A stretch of DNA of 64,000 nucleotides, taken from positions 434,001 to 498,000 of the forward strand of contig CAVSNU010000002.1 in the NCBI GenBank assembly GCA_963729445.1, written 5' to 3'. Below the pieces are notes generated by a model, which saw only the letters and a list, made by a program, of their open reading frames with translations, made no database searches and was not told the DNA's origin. The stretch's first letter is position 1, and each line of letters starts with the position of its first letter. A program made the position numbers and the translations under genes. The DNA comes from JACCZH01 sp963729445. GTDB taxonomy: Bacteria; Chloroflexota; Chloroflexia; Thermomicrobiales; CFX8. Shown here in pieces: positions 43,678-53,593 of the stretch.

Positions 43678-44916
43678 ATGACGACAGATTTCACGATTGA
43701 CCCGGCGCTCGTTGAGAGCTACATCATGACGCTGGCCCAGCATGGAGCCTACGGAGAGACCGGTATCTGGCGGCCGGTCTATTCGCCCGAATGGTTCGCC
43801 GCTCAAGACCAGATAGCAAACTGGTGCGAGGAGGCCGGCCTCACGGTCCAGCGCGACGCGGTCGGCAATGTCTGGGGCCGGCTCGAAGGCACGGAGGGCG
43901 GCAAGACGATTCTCTCCGGCTCCCACGTAGATTCGCAGCTACCCGGTGGACGCTACGACGGCGTGCTGGGGGTGCTCTCGGCGCTCGTCGCCTTGAAGAC
44001 CCTCAACGAGCAGTGCGGCACGCCGAAGCGAACGCTCGAAGTCGTCTCCTTCTGCGAGGAGGAGTCCAGCCGCTTCGCGCAGGCCCGGCACTGGGGGTCG
44101 AGGGCCGTCGCCGGCGCGATCGAGCCGGAGGCGCTGGAGTCTGTGGTGAGCTATGACGGCGAGACGATCGGCCAGGTCATGCGCGACGTTGGCCTCGACC
44201 CGGATCGCATCCGCGATGCGAAGCGCGACGACATCGACATCTTCGTCGAGCTGCACATCGAGCAGGGTCCGCTGCTGGAAGAGCAAGGCATCCCGGTCGC
44301 CGTCGTGAGCGGGATCACCGGAATTCGCCATTACCATATCGAGCTCCAGGGCAGGGCCGACCATGCTGGGGCCCGGCCAATGGACCTGCGGCTCGATCCC
44401 ATGGCCGGGGCGGCCGAGATCATCAGTAACGCCGTCGACACGGCACATCGCATGGGCAGACCGGCCGTGACGACCTGCGGCATGCTGCAGGTCGAGCCGA
44501 ACGCCGCCTCCATCGTTCCCGAGAAAGTCCACTTCACCATCGACGCGCGCCACCCTGATCCAGAACAGCGCGAGCTGCTCTACGCCAGGCACGAGGCCAT
44601 GTTCCGCGAAGTGGCAGCCCGGCGCGGCCTGGAGATCAGCTGGACGATTGGGGCCGAACAACCGCCACGACCGTCAGACCCTGAGCTGGTACGCCTCTTC
44701 CAGCAGGCAGCCACAGACCAAGGCGTCCCGTTCATCACGATGCAGAGCGGCGCGGTGCATGACGCCAACCGCATGGCCGACATCTCCCGCATGGTCATGC
44801 TCTTCGTGCAGAGTAAGGACGGCCGCAGCCACACGCCCGCCGAGTTCACGTCGATTGACCACGCCGTCGACGGCATCCGGGTGCTCACCGCAGGATTGCA
44901 CCGACTGGCCTATTGA
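43678..44916 (+). CDS. M20 Zn-dependent hydrolase (hydantoinase/carbamoylase, AllC-like)
   Basis: Amidohydrolase of the AllC/AmaB/beta-ureidopropionase group, which cleaves N-carbamoyl amino acids or allantoate; dimeric and cytoplasmic. Family landmarks in order: SGSHVDSQLPGGRYDGVLGV with metal His and bridging Asp, CEEESSRFAQA with Glu ligands, ELHIEQGPLLE with a His ligand, the dimerisation region GRADHAGARPMDLR, then QSGAVHDANRMA and GRSHTPAEF at the C-terminus. 412 residues is the usual size. GGGAGAGA lies about 9 bases before the ATG. It follows the M42 gene after 39 bases; a joint role in amino-acid salvage is plausible. Confidence 0.93.
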   Translation: MTTDFTIDPALVESYIMTLAQHGAYGETGIWRPVYSPEWFAAQDQIANWCEEAGLTVQRDAVGNVWGRLEGTEGGKTILSGSHVDSQLPGGRYDGVLGVLSALVALKTLNEQCGTPKRTLEVVSFCEEESSRFAQARHWGSRAVAGAIEPEALESVVSYDGETIGQVMRDVGLDPDRIRDAKRDDIDIFVELHIEQGPLLEEQGIPVAVVSGITGIRHYHIELQGRADHAGARPMDLRLDPMAGAAEIISNAVDTAHRMGRPAVTTCGMLQVEPNAASIVPEKVHFTIDARHPDPEQRELLYARHEAMFREVAARRGLEISWTIGAEQPPRPSDPELVRLFQQAATDQGVPFITMQSGAVHDANRMADISRMVMLFVQSKDGRSHTPAEFTSIDHAVDGIRVLTAGLHRLAY

Positions 44917-44932
44917 ACGGCACGAACGGCCG

Positions 44933-45853
44933 ATGACCACAGCGAGCAGGCGCAAGATTCGCGTCCTTCTGAATCCGAATGCCGGCCAAAAGGCCGGCAT
45001 TCAGACGGCGAACATTGAGCCGGCGGACTTGCTCTTGCTCATGGAGAACTACAACCTGGGCGACGAGCTGATTGTCACCACCTCGGAAGAGGACGCAGTC
45101 AAGGCGACCAGGGAAGCCGTCGCCCTGGGGTACGACGTGGTGGTTGGAGTGGGTGGTGACGGCACTGTCGGCTGTATCGCCAGGGAGCTGATCGGCACAG
45201 ACACCGCGCTGGGTATTGTTCCCGCCGGTAGCGTCATGAACATTGCCAGAATGATCGGGTTACCCAGAGAACTTGAGCCCGCCCTTGGAATCGTCGCCCA
45301 GGGTCATACTCGGAAGATTGATGTCGGCAACGCAAACGGCCACAATTTCTTCGAAGCCGCTTCCGTCGGGCTCAACGCCCCCGTGTTCGAGGCGGGTCAG
45401 CGCTTCGATGCGGGGGAGTATCGCTCGATCCTTCAGGCGATCTGGGTGGCGATTCGATACCGGCCAGCCCGGATGGTCATCCGCATGGACGAGGGCACGA
45501 TCGTCACGCGTGCGTTGATCGTCACGGTCGCGAACGGTGCCTATACCGGCATGGGCTTCACCGTCGCTCCCTCCGCGCAGATCGACGACGGATTGTTCGA
45601 CGTCTCGGTGTTTCGGCGCTTCTCACGCCCCGGCCTGTTGCTGCACTTCGCAAAGATCGCATTCGGCCGCAGGAGCTACTCGCCAAAGGTCACGACCCAC
45701 CGGTCGCGAGTCGTACACATCTCAAGTGTCCACCCGCTTCCGTGCCGCGCCGATTCTCTTGATCTCGGAACGACTCCCGTCAGGTTCGTCTGCCAGCACG
45801 GAGTTCTCACGGTGATCGCGCCCGACCCGAACACCGCAGCCATAGACAACTAA
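44933..45853 (+). CDS. Diacylglycerol kinase-fold protein (DagK/YegS/BmrU family)
   Basis: Probable lipid kinase of 306 residues using ATP at the inner membrane face. The N-terminal domain has the LLNPNAGQKAG nucleotide loop near 12, the GVGGDGTVGCIARELIG motif near 73, and GIVPAGSVMNIARMIGLP, a variant of the P.GT.ND.AR motif. The C-terminal beta domain includes GNANGHNFFEAASVG and APSAQIDDGLFDVSVFRR. The usual Gly-Thr of the third motif is Gly-Ser. ATG 44933 is 16 bases after the M20 gene. Its stop codon overlaps by 3 bases the stop of the convergent gene on the other strand. Lipid substrate unknown. Confidence 0.9.
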   Translation: MTTASRRKIRVLLNPNAGQKAGIQTANIEPADLLLLMENYNLGDELIVTTSEEDAVKATREAVALGYDVVVGVGGDGTVGCIARELIGTDTALGIVPAGSVMNIARMIGLPRELEPALGIVAQGHTRKIDVGNANGHNFFEAASVGLNAPVFEAGQRFDAGEYRSILQAIWVAIRYRPARMVIRMDEGTIVTRALIVTVANGAYTGMGFTVAPSAQIDDGLFDVSVFRRFSRPGLLLHFAKIAFGRRSYSPKVTTHRSRVVHISSVHPLPCRADSLDLGTTPVRFVCQHGVLTVIAPDPNTAAIDN

Positions 45854-46560
45854 TCGTCGTGACGACGCGGTGGCACGAGGGGCTTGATCGTCGCCGGACG
45901 CTTGGTGGGCGGGGAGCTGATCTTCACTTTGCGAACCATCGACACTTCGGGAACCGGGCGCACTGGAGCCGGCTCGTGGCGGGTTGTTGTGGCGCGCAGA
46001 TACCCGATCCCGGCCACCGTCATTGCCAGGCCGAGCACGAGCAACGGCCAGGATGGGAATCCACCGCCACGTTCAGCCGGAGCCCCAACCTCGACAGGGG
46101 TCGTGGTTGCGACCGGCTCAGCGGTGGGCTCGGGCGCTCCCTGACCGACCGAAATCTCGCGCAGCCCTGAATTCGCACGGACAGTAGCATCGCGACCCTC
46201 CAGCGAGAGCGTGGCCGTATAGCGCCCGGCAGGCAGGAGGGTAGCGAGCGGCACAGCTATGACGCCGTTTGCGCCGGCATCGATCGTCCCGGTCGAAACC
46301 GCAACCTGGCTGACCGCGTCCCCCTGTGCATCGACCAACTCAAACTCGCCGGAGGCCTGGACCGGCCTCGGACCGTTATTCTCGACCGCGACGACAACGA
46401 CGCTGCGGCCATCGACAACGGTGTGGCTCATGCCACCGATCTCGAGCGGCGATTGCGCGCGCTGGGCACCGCCAGCATGAGGCGCCAACGACAAACCGCC
46501 GGCAGCGATAACCACTGCAAGCAGCAACATAACCCTCACTGGCACAGCTCGAATCCACAT
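45850..46560 (-). CDS. Exported, membrane-anchored beta-sandwich protein
   Basis: About 236 residues. Signal peptide MWIRAVPVRVMLLLAVVIAA ending near AGGAQ; an extracellular beta-sandwich at about 35-130 resembling CARDB/DUF916 domains (VVVVAVENNGPRPVQASGEF); a Pro/Thr/Val linker; one membrane helix (SWPLLVLGLAMTVAGIGYL) near 170-188; and a basic cytoplasmic tail of about 45 residues rich in Lys, Pro and Arg. The layout suits a surface or sensor protein. The start ATG 46560 has GAGG about 5 bases before it; ATG 46584 is an alternative. It is convergent with the lipid kinase, the stop codons overlapping. It stands apart from the glycan operon that ends just upstream of it. Confidence 0.78.
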   Translation of the reverse strand: MWIRAVPVRVMLLLAVVIAAGGLSLAPHAGGAQRAQSPLEIGGMSHTVVDGRSVVVVAVENNGPRPVQASGEFELVDAQGDAVSQVAVSTGTIDAGANGVIAVPLATLLPAGRYTATLSLEGRDATVRANSGLREISVGQGAPEPTAEPVATTTPVEVGAPAERGGGFPSWPLLVLGLAMTVAGIGYLRATTTRHEPAPVRPVPEVSMVRKVKISSPPTKRPATIKPLVPPRRHDD

Positions 46561-46642
46561 CGCCGCCTCGACACACCCATCCACTCATCACCCAAGCATC
46601 ACTCAAGCACGATGATACGCGCTATTGTTCCTTATGGGCACC

Positions 46643-49315
46643 CTATGGCGCTGGAGTTAGTAATGCCACCGGCAACCGGCTGAACACCTCGGCCACCGGC
46701 AAGATTCTGGCCGGCCCGGACGCCAGACAAGCGAGCCTTTCACCGGTCAAAGCACTCTGCCAGCGGTCCGGCGCGGAGGCTGGGATCGTGACGCTCATCT
46801 CTCCCCAGAACCGTTCGCCAAGTGGCGCCTCGGCCGCCGGCAGATCGCGCTGACGCGCCAGCTCAACCGTGAGACGCGGCGCAACCACGATCGCCCACTC
46901 GTTTCCATGACGACGGGCGAACGCCACGACATGGCGGCTCATGTCACCGTTCACTCTGAGCGGAAGATACGCGCCGTGGCTGAAGAGCTCGGCCTGAGCG
47001 CGTCTCGCCCGTAAGGCATTGAAGATCACGAAGAGCTTGATCCGGCCGTCTTCCCAACCTTCCAGCAGATGCTCGACCAGCTCCGGTCCGCTCGACACGA
47101 GCAGATCTTCCAGGAGCGCGGCGCGCAAGTCATAGTCCACCGGGCGCCGGTTATCGGGGTCCACCAGACTGAGGTCCCAGAGCTCGGTGCCCTGGTAGAA
47201 ATCGGGCACACCTGGAAGAGAGGTCTTCAACAACGTCTGGGACAAGGAGTTCAACGCGCCGTGGAACGCTGTCGTGCGCTGGAACGCTCGAAACTCCGTC
47301 AGGAAAGGATCGCCGGGGTCATCCGGAATGATGCGATCGATAAATCCGGTGAGGGCGTCCTCGTACTCCGGATCCTGGTTGATCCAGCTCGTATGCGTCT
47401 TCGCTTCGCGCGCGGCTTTGATGAGATACGCCTTCATCCTTTCGCGAAACTCGGGCACCTCGTTTTCGCTGAAAGGCCAGGCGCCAAGCATCGTCTCGTA
47501 GATCAGGTGGTCCTCATTGCCGTCTGGCGCAGGGAGACCATGCACCAGGACCTTCTTCTCGCGGTTGAGCTGCTGCCAGCGAGCCAGCGCCGTGTCCCAC
47601 TCGTCCGGAATTTCGGAGAGCACGTTGATGCGAGCGCGGACGTCCTCACTCCGCTTGGTGTCGTGCGTTGAGGTCGCGCTTATGGAGCCATGCCAGCGGT
47701 CCTGACGGGCCGCACACCAGGCGTGAAACTCGGACAGTGGAACGCCGGCGGGGTCAGGATCGCCGCCTACCTCGTTCAATGAAATGAGCCGGTTGTACAC
47801 GTAGAGACTGGTGTCCTCGAACCCCTTGGCCATGATCGGGCCGGTGTACTGCTGCCAGCGCATGACGAACTGTAGCCAGCGCATCCGCCCTGCATCGTCG
47901 AGGGTTTCTGGATACTCCAGCAGGAGCACCTTGAGTGCAAAGCGCAGCGCGGGATCTCGTTCGGGGCGCCGCTGCCAGGCCATGAAAACGGCATCCGCTA
48001 TGCGCTGGCGATCGGCAGGAGCCACCGTCTCACTGCGCGTATAGGTGCGATAGACACTCAAATGAGCGATGATCTCAGCCACGGAGGCTTCAAGGTCGTC
48101 GCGCAACAGATCGTGGCCGTCGCGCTCGCGGGCGGCTAGCTCCCAGAGCTGGTCGGCCAGTCGGCCTATCTCGCCGGCGAAGAGCTCACGCATCACCTGT
48201 AGCTTGCGCTGGTAGACGAGCTCCCCGAAATCTGCCTCCGCCCCCCGCAGGCGCCCGTAGATCTTGTCCAGCTCGTCCGCAGACCTTCGATCGACAAAGA
48301 GCCCGTTGAGCACGTTCAGGAAGTCGTAACCCGAGGTCCCGTCGACCGGCCAGTCGTCCGGGATCTGCTCGTCGAGGGCGAGGATCTTTTCGACAACGAC
48401 GTAAAACCCATTGCGTCTCTCGGCAGCGTCCTGATCGGAGAGCGCGGCCTGCAGCCGTTCCAGATACCCGGCCGGGTCACGCAAGCCATCGACATGGTCG
48501 ATGCGCAAACCGGTGACTTCACCCCGGTTCACCATCTGGAGGATACGGTCGTGCGTCGCCTTGAATACCGCCGGGTCTTCGGCCCTGAGTGACACGAGCT
48601 CGCTCACGTCGAAGAAGCGGCGATAATTGATGATGTCGCGTGCCACTTGCCAGTAGGCCAGACGGTAGTGCTGCGCCTCGATCAACCGCTCGAGCTTGTC
48701 GAAGCTTCGCGGGTCGCCCGGAAGTCCGTTCATGATCGTGACGGCACGCTGGGGATCCTGGCTATCGTGAATCAGCTCGAAGCTCGCGGGCGACACCGGA
48801 AGACACGAATCGTAGTAGCGAATCGCGAAGCCATCGTCGCCATGGACGAGCTGTAGCTCGCCACACTCCAGTGCCTCGCCAAATGGTTTACCGAGCACCG
48901 GCAGCATGACCTTGCCGGCCAGTCCGGGAACGGTGGAATCCCAGTCGATGTCGAAAAAGGAGGCGTAGGGCGAGGTGCGGCCGTGCTTCAACACGTCCAC
49001 CCACCACGGATTTTCCAGACTGGACGCCATGTGGTTGGGCACAATGTCCAGCAAGAGGCCCATGCCACACTCGCGCAATGCCTCGACCAGCCCATGGAAA
49101 TCGTCTTCGCCACCGAGCTCAGGGTTCAGGCGCGTTGGGTCTACGACGTCGTAGCCATGGGTACTCCCCGTTCGGGCGGTCAGGATTGGGGAGGCATAGA
49201 GGTCACCAATCCCCAGCCGGTTGAGGTAGCCAACCAATCTCTGGGCGTCCGCGAAGCGGAACTCCCGGTGGAACTGCATACGATACGTCGAGGTGGGAAT
49301 GCGAGCCATCGTCAC
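46643..49315 (-). CDS. treY: Malto-oligosyltrehalose synthase (TreY)
   Basis: GH13 isomerase (EC 5.4.99.15) that turns the reducing-end alpha-1,4 bond of malto-oligosaccharides into the alpha-1,1 bond of trehalose. 890 residues, normal for TreY. The N-terminus IPTSTYRMQFHREFRFADA and LYASPILTARTGSTHGYDV are diagnostic. Catalytic residues are expected in LRIDHVDGLRDP (nucleophile Asp), VVEKILALDE (acid Glu) and THDTKRSEDVRARI. The gene starts at GTG 49315, or ATG 49309, directly after the stop of the GH57 gene, without spacing. Its product is released by TreZ, two genes upstream in the same operon. Last gene of the 16.4-kb operon. Confidence 0.96.
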   Translation of the reverse strand: MTMARIPTSTYRMQFHREFRFADAQRLVGYLNRLGIGDLYASPILTARTGSTHGYDVVDPTRLNPELGGEDDFHGLVEALRECGMGLLLDIVPNHMASSLENPWWVDVLKHGRTSPYASFFDIDWDSTVPGLAGKVMLPVLGKPFGEALECGELQLVHGDDGFAIRYYDSCLPVSPASFELIHDSQDPQRAVTIMNGLPGDPRSFDKLERLIEAQHYRLAYWQVARDIINYRRFFDVSELVSLRAEDPAVFKATHDRILQMVNRGEVTGLRIDHVDGLRDPAGYLERLQAALSDQDAAERRNGFYVVVEKILALDEQIPDDWPVDGTSGYDFLNVLNGLFVDRRSADELDKIYGRLRGAEADFGELVYQRKLQVMRELFAGEIGRLADQLWELAARERDGHDLLRDDLEASVAEIIAHLSVYRTYTRSETVAPADRQRIADAVFMAWQRRPERDPALRFALKVLLLEYPETLDDAGRMRWLQFVMRWQQYTGPIMAKGFEDTSLYVYNRLISLNEVGGDPDPAGVPLSEFHAWCAARQDRWHGSISATSTHDTKRSEDVRARINVLSEIPDEWDTALARWQQLNREKKVLVHGLPAPDGNEDHLIYETMLGAWPFSENEVPEFRERMKAYLIKAAREAKTHTSWINQDPEYEDALTGFIDRIIPDDPGDPFLTEFRAFQRTTAFHGALNSLSQTLLKTSLPGVPDFYQGTELWDLSLVDPDNRRPVDYDLRAALLEDLLVSSGPELVEHLLEGWEDGRIKLFVIFNALRARRAQAELFSHGAYLPLRVNGDMSRHVVAFARRHGNEWAIVVAPRLTVELARQRDLPAAEAPLGERFWGEMSVTIPASAPDRWQSALTGERLACLASGPARILPVAEVFSRLPVALLTPAP

Positions 49316-51739
49316 CTACTCTACATGGACGGAGAGCGCCCGGCCAAGTGCCTTGAACTCGTCAACCCATGCGCGGGCGCGCATGTCGCCGGCCTGAGCC
49401 CTGGCGACCATCTCCGGATACCTCGTTGTGAGCACGCGATAGTAATCGTTCTGCGTGGTCCAGAGATTGACTTGCAACGGCAGCTTCGCGCTCAGCTCCA
49501 CCAACGAGGCGAGCCGCTCGAGTACGCCCGGTCGCGCTGGTTGCGCCACCAGCTCACGGGCGTGACGTTCGACCGTCTGTTCCAGGACGTAGCTCAAACC
49601 GGCAATATCCAGGTTGAGGCCCCAGGTACGCGTCTCGTCGAAAAGCCGCTGGATGGCGCCTGGATCGAAGTCTTCGGCTTCGAAGGCCTTGCGCACGTCG
49701 ATGTTCATGACGACCTCGGCCGTCGATCGCAGTGCATCGGGCAGGGGAGCGCCGAGATAATCCAGGAAACGAATCTGCGCCGCGTGATCCTCATAGACGT
49801 GCCGGATGACCCCCTCAACGTCGCCCAGGGTGGCTTCAAGGATCTGATCGAGGATGCGGCGCTGCTCGTCACGGAACAGCGAGCGCAACGAATACGCGTG
49901 CGCCCCGAACTGCCGATCGAGCGCCCGGATGGTCGCCGAGAGGTCTCCCCGCTTGAATGAACCGGTAACGTCGGCAACCATCTCCTGATAGCGCTCGTCG
50001 CCGAGCGCTCGCACGCCACAATCAATGTTGTGATCGCCGAGATGCAAGACCGCGAAGCTCAGCAAGCTGGACTCATGCGTGATGCTGCGACCTGAGCTCT
50101 ACCTGACCAACCGCTAGACGTGCCCGGCCTGCAATGAGCGTCTGGTAGTCGCGCAGCGTTGCCTGGTAACAATAGAGTTCGATATGTTCGTGGCGGTTGT
50201 GGAAGAGCGAGGTCATCGCGACGTGGGCTCCGACCTTGGGCAGATCCACGATGGCGGGCCGCACCCGGGACTCATAGATAGCCGCCGCGTTGCCTAGCGT
50301 GGGATCGTTGCTCTCTGCCTGCGCGAGAATCTCGAGGAAGTGCTCCTCAAATGATTCCCCGAACACGTCTTGCGCCAGCTGCATTGCCCGGGCCGCGTAC
50401 TGCAGAATCTGAACCGTCTCGATACGGCCAACGTCCTCAAAGAACCAGCCGCAGCTCGTGTACATCAGCATCGACTGACGCTGCATCTCCAGCAACTTCA
50501 GCGCCTGGACGGTCTCTGCTTCACTGAGACGCCGCCCGGCGAGTCGCGTCAAGACACGCTCTACATTCTCTGGCGAGCGATCCAGAATAATAGCGATGTA
50601 CTCGTCGCGTGCCTGCCACGGGTCCGGAAACAGCTCGCGCGCCGCGGACTCGTAGCGGGATACGAGGCTGTCGCGCAGCCAGTCGAGCGCGTCACGCAGC
50701 GGAGCGCGCCACTCGAGACTCCACGCCGGGCCCGGTCCCTCGCCACAGCCACAACCACTGCGCCAGCGTTCGATCCCGTGGGCACAGCTCCAGGAGGTCC
50801 CGGGCACGATCTCGACAAGATGCTCCGGGGGGCGGATCGTGAGAAACTGCGCGTAGTTGGTGAGCTTCGCCAGCTCGCGCTCTTCGATGCATTGCAAGGC
50901 ATACGCGAGCGCCATGTCCCCAAAACGATGGTGGTGCCCGTAGCTCTCACCGTCGGTCGAGATATGCGCTAGCTGCGGACCATCGCGCTCGTCGTTGAAC
51001 AGGCTCACAAGCCGGTTGGCGAACGTCTCACCGCTCCCGAGCAAGTTCTCGAAGGCGACGGCCCGGCTTGCAGGACCGTTATAAAAGAAGACGTCAATCG
51101 AACGGCCCGACGGTAGTGCGACGCGGTAAGGCACGGTCGTGTCAATCTTTCCGCCGCTGACGTCTTCCAGACCCGCCCGTTGAGCGGGCGAATCCGCTGC
51201 GCCTGGTTGGGCTCCAGAATCGTGAAACCGACACCCTGCTCAGCCAGGATCTCTAAAGACTCAAGGTCAACAGCCGTTTCACTCAGCCACATGCCCTCGG
51301 GTTTGCGGCCAAAGCGGTGCTCGAAATCACGCAAGCCCCAGATCGTCTGGGTACGCTTGTCGCGCTCGTTTGCCAGCGGCATGATCATGTGATTGTAGAC
51401 CTGTGCCAGCGCCGAACCATGTCCACCAAAACGCTGCTGGCTGTCACGGTCGGCATCCAGAATGGCCTGGTACGTGTCTGGCGCGTGCCGCTCAAGCCAG
51501 CTCAGGAGGGTTGGGCCGAAGTTGTAGCTGATCCTGGAGTAGTTATTGACGATCTCCAGAATGTCGCCGCGATCGTTCAGGATCCGCGATGCCGCATTCG
51601 CGGCGTAGCACTCAAAGGTGATGCGCTCGTTCCAATCATGGAAGGGATACGCCTCATCCTGGATCTCGACCTCTTCCAGCCAGGGGTTCTCGCGCGGCGG
51701 CTGGTAGAAATGCCCGTGAACACAGACATAGCGCTGCAA
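49316..51739 (-). pseudogene. GH57 glycoside hydrolase with DUF3536, two frameshifts
   Basis: Alpha-glucan-active family 57 protein of about 807 residues, now in three frames. The N-terminal GH57 domain has YVCVHGHFYQPPRENPW, NNYSRISYNFGP and GMWLSETAVDLESLEIL, whose Glu is the expected nucleophile. The DUF3536 part has GTSWSCAHGIERWRSGCGCG and the C-terminal SFAVLHLGDHNIDCGVR block. The frame changes near 51165, where a base seems missing at a short A run (minus strand), and near 50085, where one extra C restores continuity if removed. The start is a TTG at 51739, directly after the TreZ stop, with AAAGGAA 6 bases before it. GH57/DUF3536 members often sit in glycogen operons; exact activity unknown. 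Sequence error is as likely as gene decay. Confidence 0.85.
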
Positions 51740-53590
51740 CTACTGTTCCTTTACGACCCGTTCAAAGAGCACACAGCTGTGTGGACCGAGCGTGAGCTCG
51801 ATCGCACCAGTTGATCGTACGGAGCCGGGAATTTCGCTACCGTTGCCCTGCCACTGTTCATCAGTCGAGTCGAGCCGTTTGGTCCAGGTGCCTGCTGGGA
51901 ATGGCAAACGTAACGTCACCGGCTGCTCGGCGAACGAGAAGAGCGCCGCGATATCGTTCCCCTCGTGCCAACGATGGACCAGGAGCACCTGTTCAAGATC
52001 AAAGGCAATGACCTGCTGCTGCTCGAAGCTGAGGTGACGCAGCGCGGGCACCGCGCGCCGCGCGCGTATAAGCTCCTGATACCAGCGCCGTAGCGACTTG
52101 TGCCTCGGTTCCTGCTTGAGATGGTGCTGCAGCTTGGATCCGAAAAACGACGCTTCCGCCCCCGGGTCGGCTATCTCGTCGCCCCAATCAAACCCGGCAA
52201 ACTCTGCATTGCGCCCCTCGCGGACAGCTGCGAGGAGATCGGGGTCACGGTGGTCGACAAAGTACCACCACGGGTTCGTCTCGCCATATTCTTCACCCAT
52301 GAAGAGCATTGGAATGAAGGGCGAGAGCATCACCGCGCCAGCCGCGAGCTTGAGCCGTTCAAAATCGATCAGACCGCTCAACCGGGCAGACCCGGCATGA
52401 TTGCCCACCTGATCGTGTGTCTGGGAATATGCCAGAAACTGGCGCGCCTCGGTGTTGTGCGGTACGCGGCCATGTCGCCGGCCGCGATACGTCATGTGCT
52501 CGCCGGTATAGACGTAGCCCTGCCGGAACGCCTTCGCGAGGTCGGTAACGCCGGAGTAGTCGCGGTAATATCCGGTACGCTCGCCGGTCAACAGGACGTG
52601 CAGGGCATGATGGAAATCATCGTTCCACTCAGCGTCCATGCCAAAGCCGCCCACCACGGCAGGCTGAATCACCTTCGGGTCATTCATCATGCTCTCGGCG
52701 ATGATCACCGGGCGCGCGCCACGTTCTTCGCCGCGCCGCTGTACCGCCGCCGTCCACTCTTCGAGAAATGGCGTGGACGTCTGATCGTATATCGCGTGAA
52801 TCGCATCGAGCCGGAACCCATCCAGGTGATATTCTGTCAACCAGTATATCCCATTCTGGATGAAATATTTCCGGACCTCATCGCTGTGGTTCCCGTCAAA
52901 GTTGATCGCGGAGCCCCACGGGGTCAGGTGCTGGCCGGTGAAGTAGTGGCCGAACTCTGCGAGGTAGTTCCCCTCGGGGCCAAGGTGGTTGTAGACGATG
53001 TCGAGAATCACGCCCAGCCCGCGCTGGTGACAGGCGTCCACAAACCGGCGAAACCCCTCCGGGCCACCGTACGAGTGTTGCACGGCAAACGGCAACACGC
53101 CGTCATAGCCCCAGTTCCGCTCCTCTGGAAAGGCGTTAACCGGCAAGACCTCGACGGCCGTTATGCCGAGATCCTTGAGCTCGTCCAGATAGGGGATCGC
53201 GCTGTCGAACGTGCCCGCAGGAGAAAACGTGCCGACGTGCATCTCATAGATCACCAGCTCGTGCTGCGGGACACCCTTCCAGCCGGCGTCGCCCCACACA
53301 AACGCGTGCGGGTCGACGACCTCTGAGGGGCCGTGCACGCCGCTCGGCTGATGACGGGATGCCGGGTCCGGCCGGCCCTCGCCACCGTCCAGCCGGTATG
53401 CGTAGAGCGCGCCTGGATAGACGTTCTCCAGCACACCACGGTAGTAGCCGCACTCCTCTCGGGTGAGCAGCTGGGTGCAATCGGAGGGTGCCTGGATATG
53501 CACCTCAACGCGCTCCGCTTTGGGAGCCCAGACGAGGAACTGGCAGCGCCCATCACCGAGATAGGTCGCACCAAGTTGATAACGGGTCAA
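51740..53590 (-). CDS. treZ: Malto-oligosyltrehalose trehalohydrolase (TreZ)
   Basis: GH13 hydrolase (EC 3.2.1.141) that releases free trehalose from the maltooligosyl-trehalose made by TreY. 616 residues, with the N-terminal carbohydrate-binding sandwich (QFLVWAPKAERVEVHI) typical of the family. The catalytic barrel shows GFRLDAIHAIYD (nucleophile Asp), PVIIAESMMNDP (acid Glu) and YSQTHDQVGN (Asp); the WGYDGVLPFAVQHSYGGPEG block is diagnostic of TreZ and its relatives. It starts 3 bases after the GlgB stop and its own stop touches the GH57 start, so translation is coupled along the operon. Confidence 0.96.
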   Translation of the reverse strand: MTRYQLGATYLGDGRCQFLVWAPKAERVEVHIQAPSDCTQLLTREECGYYRGVLENVYPGALYAYRLDGGEGRPDPASRHQPSGVHGPSEVVDPHAFVWGDAGWKGVPQHELVIYEMHVGTFSPAGTFDSAIPYLDELKDLGITAVEVLPVNAFPEERNWGYDGVLPFAVQHSYGGPEGFRRFVDACHQRGLGVILDIVYNHLGPEGNYLAEFGHYFTGQHLTPWGSAINFDGNHSDEVRKYFIQNGIYWLTEYHLDGFRLDAIHAIYDQTSTPFLEEWTAAVQRRGEERGARPVIIAESMMNDPKVIQPAVVGGFGMDAEWNDDFHHALHVLLTGERTGYYRDYSGVTDLAKAFRQGYVYTGEHMTYRGRRHGRVPHNTEARQFLAYSQTHDQVGNHAGSARLSGLIDFERLKLAAGAVMLSPFIPMLFMGEEYGETNPWWYFVDHRDPDLLAAVREGRNAEFAGFDWGDEIADPGAEASFFGSKLQHHLKQEPRHKSLRRWYQELIRARRAVPALRHLSFEQQQVIAFDLEQVLLVHRWHEGNDIAALFSFAEQPVTLRLPFPAGTWTKRLDSTDEQWQGNGSEIPGSVRSTGAIELTLGPHSCVLFERVVKEQ

Positions 53591-53593
53591 CGG

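Noticed and set aside
45850..45853. Overlapping stop codons of the convergent lipid-kinase and membrane-protein genes as a regulatory device.
   Set aside because: A 3-4 base convergent overlap is common in compact genomes and no hairpin lies there.
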